Origin: Gammaproteobacteria bacterium
GTDB lineage: Bacteria > Pseudomonadota > Gammaproteobacteria > Burkholderiales > Nitrosomonadaceae
Reading direction: 5' to 3'
Assembly: GCA_015709615.1 (NCBI GenBank)
Contig: CP054179.1
Span: 2,852,001-2,916,000 of the forward strand
DNA: 64,000 nt
Shown: positions 61,729 through 64,000 of the stretch, one piece after another
Layout of the letters: each line of letters begins with the position of its first letter
Numbering within the stretch: the first letter of the stretch is position 1
Position numbers and translations under genes: made by a program
The notes under the pieces: model-generated
The model's database searches: none
Told to the model about the DNA's origin: nothing
Seen by the model: the letters and a program-made list of their open reading frames with translations, nothing else

Positions 61729-63192
61729 ATGCAATTGATTCAAAAAGCGCTGACCTTTGACGATGTTCTGTTGATTCCAGCCCACTCGACGGTTTTGCCG
61801 CGTGATGTCAGCTTGGCAACGCAATTGACGCGTACCATCACACTCAATCTCCCTGTTCTGTCGGCGGCCATGGATACGGTGACCGAAGCGCCGCTGGCGA
61901 TTGCCTTGGCGCAGGAAGGCGGCATCGGTATTATCCATAAAAATATGCCGATCGAGGCGCAAGCCGCGCATGTCGCGCAAGTCAAACGCTTTGAAAGCGG
62001 CGTAGTTAAAGATCCCGTGACCATCCATCAGAATATGACCGTGCGCGAAGTGCTGGAGTTGATCCGCCAGCATAAGATCTCGGGATTACCGGTGGTGAAC
62101 GGTAAGAAAGTCGTCGGTATCGTGACCAACCGGGATTTGCGTTTTGAGACCAATCTCGATCAGATCGTCAAACACATCATGACGCCGAAAAGCCGTCTGG
62201 TGACGGTCAAGGAAGATACGCCGCGCGCGGAAGTGCTGGCGCTGTTGCACAAACACCGGCTGGAACGTGTGCTGGTGGTCAACGATCAATTTGAATTGTG
62301 CGGCTTGATCACCGTAAAGGACATTATCAAAACATCGGAATATCCGTTGGCCTGCAAAGATGAACAGGAACAGCTGCGGGTCGGAGCAGCGATCGGTGTC
62401 GGAGAGGGCAGCGAAGAACGCGCAATCGCGCTGGCCGAAGCCGGCGCCGATGTGATCGTGGTCGATACCGCGCACGGTCACTCGCAAAGTGTGCTGGACC
62501 GGGTTGCATGGGTTAAAAAGAACCTGCCGTCGGTGCAGGTGATCGGCGGAAACGTCGCGACGGCAGCGGCGGCCCGGGCACTGGTCGATCATGGCGCGGA
62601 TGCGGTAAAAGTGGGCATCGGCCCCGGTTCCATTTGCACCACGCGTATCGTCGCGGGCGTCGGCATTCCACAAATCACCGCCATTCATAATGTCTCCGAA
62701 GCACTCAAAGGTTGCGGCGTGCCGATGATCGCCGACGGCGGCATCCGTTATTCCGGCGATATCGCCAAGGCGCTGGCGGCGGGTGCGAATACTGTGATGC
62801 TTGGCGGCTTATTCGCCGGCACGACGGAAGCGCCGGGTGAAATCGAATTATTCCAAGGGCGTTCGTACAAAAGCTACCGCGGCATGGGTTCGCTATCGGC
62901 GATGCAGCAAGGATCCAGTGACCGCTATTTCCAAGACAAAGAGCAAAAAAACAACGATAAGCTGGTGCCCGAGGGTGTGGAGGGACGTGTACCGTTCAAA
63001 GGCAGCCTTTCCGCGGTGATTCATCAATTGATGGGCGGTGTGCGTTCGAGCATGGGTTACCTGGGCTGCGAATCAATTGCGGCGATGCACCAGCGGGCGG
63101 AGTTTGTCGAGATTACATCAGCCGGTATCCGTGAATCGCACGTGCACGATGTGCAAATCACCAAAGAAGCGCCTAATTATCACGTCAAGTAA
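61729..63192 (+). CDS. guaB: Inosine-5'-monophosphate dehydrogenase
   Basis: Catalyses IMP to XMP, the first step to GMP. 487 residues with TIM barrel and inserted CBS pair (about 95-205; VVNGKKVVGIVTNRDLRF). Catalytic C303 lies in GPGSICTTRIVAGVG; ADGGIRYSGDIAKAL binds phosphate. The ATG at 61729 gives the family start MQLIQKALTFDDVLL. TATAAT at 61699-61704 is a fair -10 element, though no -35 lies at the standard distance. guaA follows after 12 bp. Confidence 0.96.
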   Translation: MQLIQKALTFDDVLLIPAHSTVLPRDVSLATQLTRTITLNLPVLSAAMDTVTEAPLAIALAQEGGIGIIHKNMPIEAQAAHVAQVKRFESGVVKDPVTIHQNMTVREVLELIRQHKISGLPVVNGKKVVGIVTNRDLRFETNLDQIVKHIMTPKSRLVTVKEDTPRAEVLALLHKHRLERVLVVNDQFELCGLITVKDIIKTSEYPLACKDEQEQLRVGAAIGVGEGSEERAIALAEAGADVIVVDTAHGHSQSVLDRVAWVKKNLPSVQVIGGNVATAAAARALVDHGADAVKVGIGPGSICTTRIVAGVGIPQITAIHNVSEALKGCGVPMIADGGIRYSGDIAKALAAGANTVMLGGLFAGTTEAPGEIELFQGRSYKSYRGMGSLSAMQQGSSDRYFQDKEQKNNDKLVPEGVEGRVPFKGSLSAVIHQLMGGVRSSMGYLGCESIAAMHQRAEFVEITSAGIRESHVHDVQITKEAPNYHVK

Positions 63193-63204
63193 TTATTCTT
63201 TTCC

Positions 63205-64000
63205 ATGCATCAAAAAATCCTGATCCTGGACTTCGGTTCACAGTACACGCAGTTGATCGCGCGGCGCGTGCGTGAAACCAATGTGTATTGCGAATTGCAT
63301 CCGTACGATGCCGATCCTGAATTTATCAAAACCTTCGCACCGCAAGGCATTATCCTGTCCGGCGGTCCCGCTTCGGTAACCGAGGACGAAACGCCGCGCG
63401 CGCCGCAAATCGTTTTTGAACTCGGTGTGCCGGTGCTGGGCATCTGCTACGGTATGCAGACGATGGCGGCGCAATTGGGCGGTACGGTTGAGAATGCCGC
63501 GGTGCGCGAATTCGGTTATGCCGAACTGCAAACGACGCCGCACGGCGCGTTATTTCAGGATATCCAAGACCGCGCGGATAAGGATGGAAAAAAACTGCTG
63601 GAAGTCTGGATGAGTCATGGCGACGCCGTGGTTTCGTTGCCGGATGGATTCACCGTGATGGCGTGTAACGCCGCCACGCCGATCGCCGCGATGGCGGACG
63701 ATAGTCGCCGCTTTTACGGTATCCAGTTTCATCCCGAAGTCACGCATACGCTGCAAGGCAAAGCGATCATCAACCGTTTCGTGCACGATATTTGTGGTAT
63801 CGGGCGCGATTGGAATATGCCGGATTACGTCGAAGAAGCAATCGGTAAAATCCGCGCGGCGGTGGGTAACGACCGGGTGATTCTGGGATTATCCGGTGGC
63901 GTCGATTCCTCGGTCGCGGCGGCGTTGATTCATCGCGCCATCGGCGATCAGTTGACCTGTGTGTTTGTCGACAACGGTTTGCTGCGCGCTAACGAAGCCC
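63205..64000 (+). CDS. guaA: GMP synthase (glutamine-hydrolysing), 5' part, cut by window edge
   Basis: Converts XMP to GMP with glutamine ammonia. 265 codons are visible: the glutaminase domain with LGICYGMQTMAAQLGG (catalytic cysteine about 82) and GIQFHPEVTHT, then the start of the ATP-pyrophosphatase domain with the P-loop LGLSGGVDSSVAA. It continues past 64000. Placed 12 bp after guaB, so guaBA is one operon. Confidence 0.95.
   Translation, partial: MHQKILILDFGSQYTQLIARRVRETNVYCELHPYDADPEFIKTFAPQGIILSGGPASVTEDETPRAPQIVFELGVPVLGICYGMQTMAAQLGGTVENAAVREFGYAELQTTPHGALFQDIQDRADKDGKKLLEVWMSHGDAVVSLPDGFTVMACNAATPIAAMADDSRRFYGIQFHPEVTHTLQGKAIINRFVHDICGIGRDWNMPDYVEEAIGKIRAAVGNDRVILGLSGGVDSSVAAALIHRAIGDQLTCVFVDNGLLRANEA

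Noticed and set aside
1..64000. CRISPR array, rRNA or tRNA genes
   Set aside because: No regularly spaced repeats and no tRNA- or rRNA-like sequence was noticed on reading through the gaps between genes; a covariance scan was not possible.

Overview
The window looks like a chromosomal piece of a betaproteobacterium, most probably a Nitrosomonas-like ammonia oxidiser. This is inferred from the gene families: rimP-nusA, smpB/ratA/rnfH, guaBA, ctaA, two PEP-CTERM exoproteins, a urease cluster with a eukaryote-type urea channel (UT family), NikR and a Hox-type hydrogenase. No amo, hao, rRNA or tRNA gene is present to confirm it. Gene density is high, and both edges cut genes (nusA on the left, guaA on the right).

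Layout. 0-8.4 kb: nusA/rimP with a leader terminator, acetyl-CoA synthetase, an MBL hydrolase, an OYE-type reductase with a lipocalin, and a HEPN/MNT pair. 8.5-19.2 kb: an NAD-linked [NiFe] hydrogenase whose operon is split. hoxFU and hoxYH lie 6.2 kb apart, and a 17-bp perfect direct repeat at the hoxU/hoxY junctions marks the break. The interrupting segment holds two PEP-CTERM proteins, three tandem tail-collar proteins, a spermidine-synthase-like protein, a MITE and O-acetylhomoserine sulfhydrylase. 19.3-27.8 kb: core functions (umuC, aldehyde dehydrogenase, lytic transglycosylase, heme A synthase, smpB/ratA/rnfH, a lipoprotein).

27.8-43.6 kb is the accessory region. A composite unit occurs twice: M1-M28-PDZ protease 3' end, a conserved 102-bp block with a promoter-like sequence and an integron-type core site, unrelated cargo genes (a small membrane protein plus a DUF5677-like gene in one copy, a DUF4238-like gene in the other), then a pair of small overlapping genes. 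An attC-like structure lies between the cargo genes of copy 1. An RND efflux operon and an IS3 fragment lie between the two units. I read this as a duplicated, integrase-less integron-like locus.

44-58.7 kb is a nitrogen/metal block: an outer-membrane porin, ureDABC-EFG and a urea channel; nikR with a TonB-dependent receptor on the opposite strand; then znuACB and a TolB-like protein. Urea import, urease and nickel control sit together, as expected where ureolysis supplies ammonia. 58.7-64 kb: a MITE, an intact IS481 element with a 7-bp target duplication, a FimV-like protein, a DUF4124 protein, guaB and the start of guaA.

Two families of about 140-bp palindromic-ended elements (MITE-like) recur. 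Several of their ends sit exactly against gene stop codons, which a YTAR-type target preference would explain.
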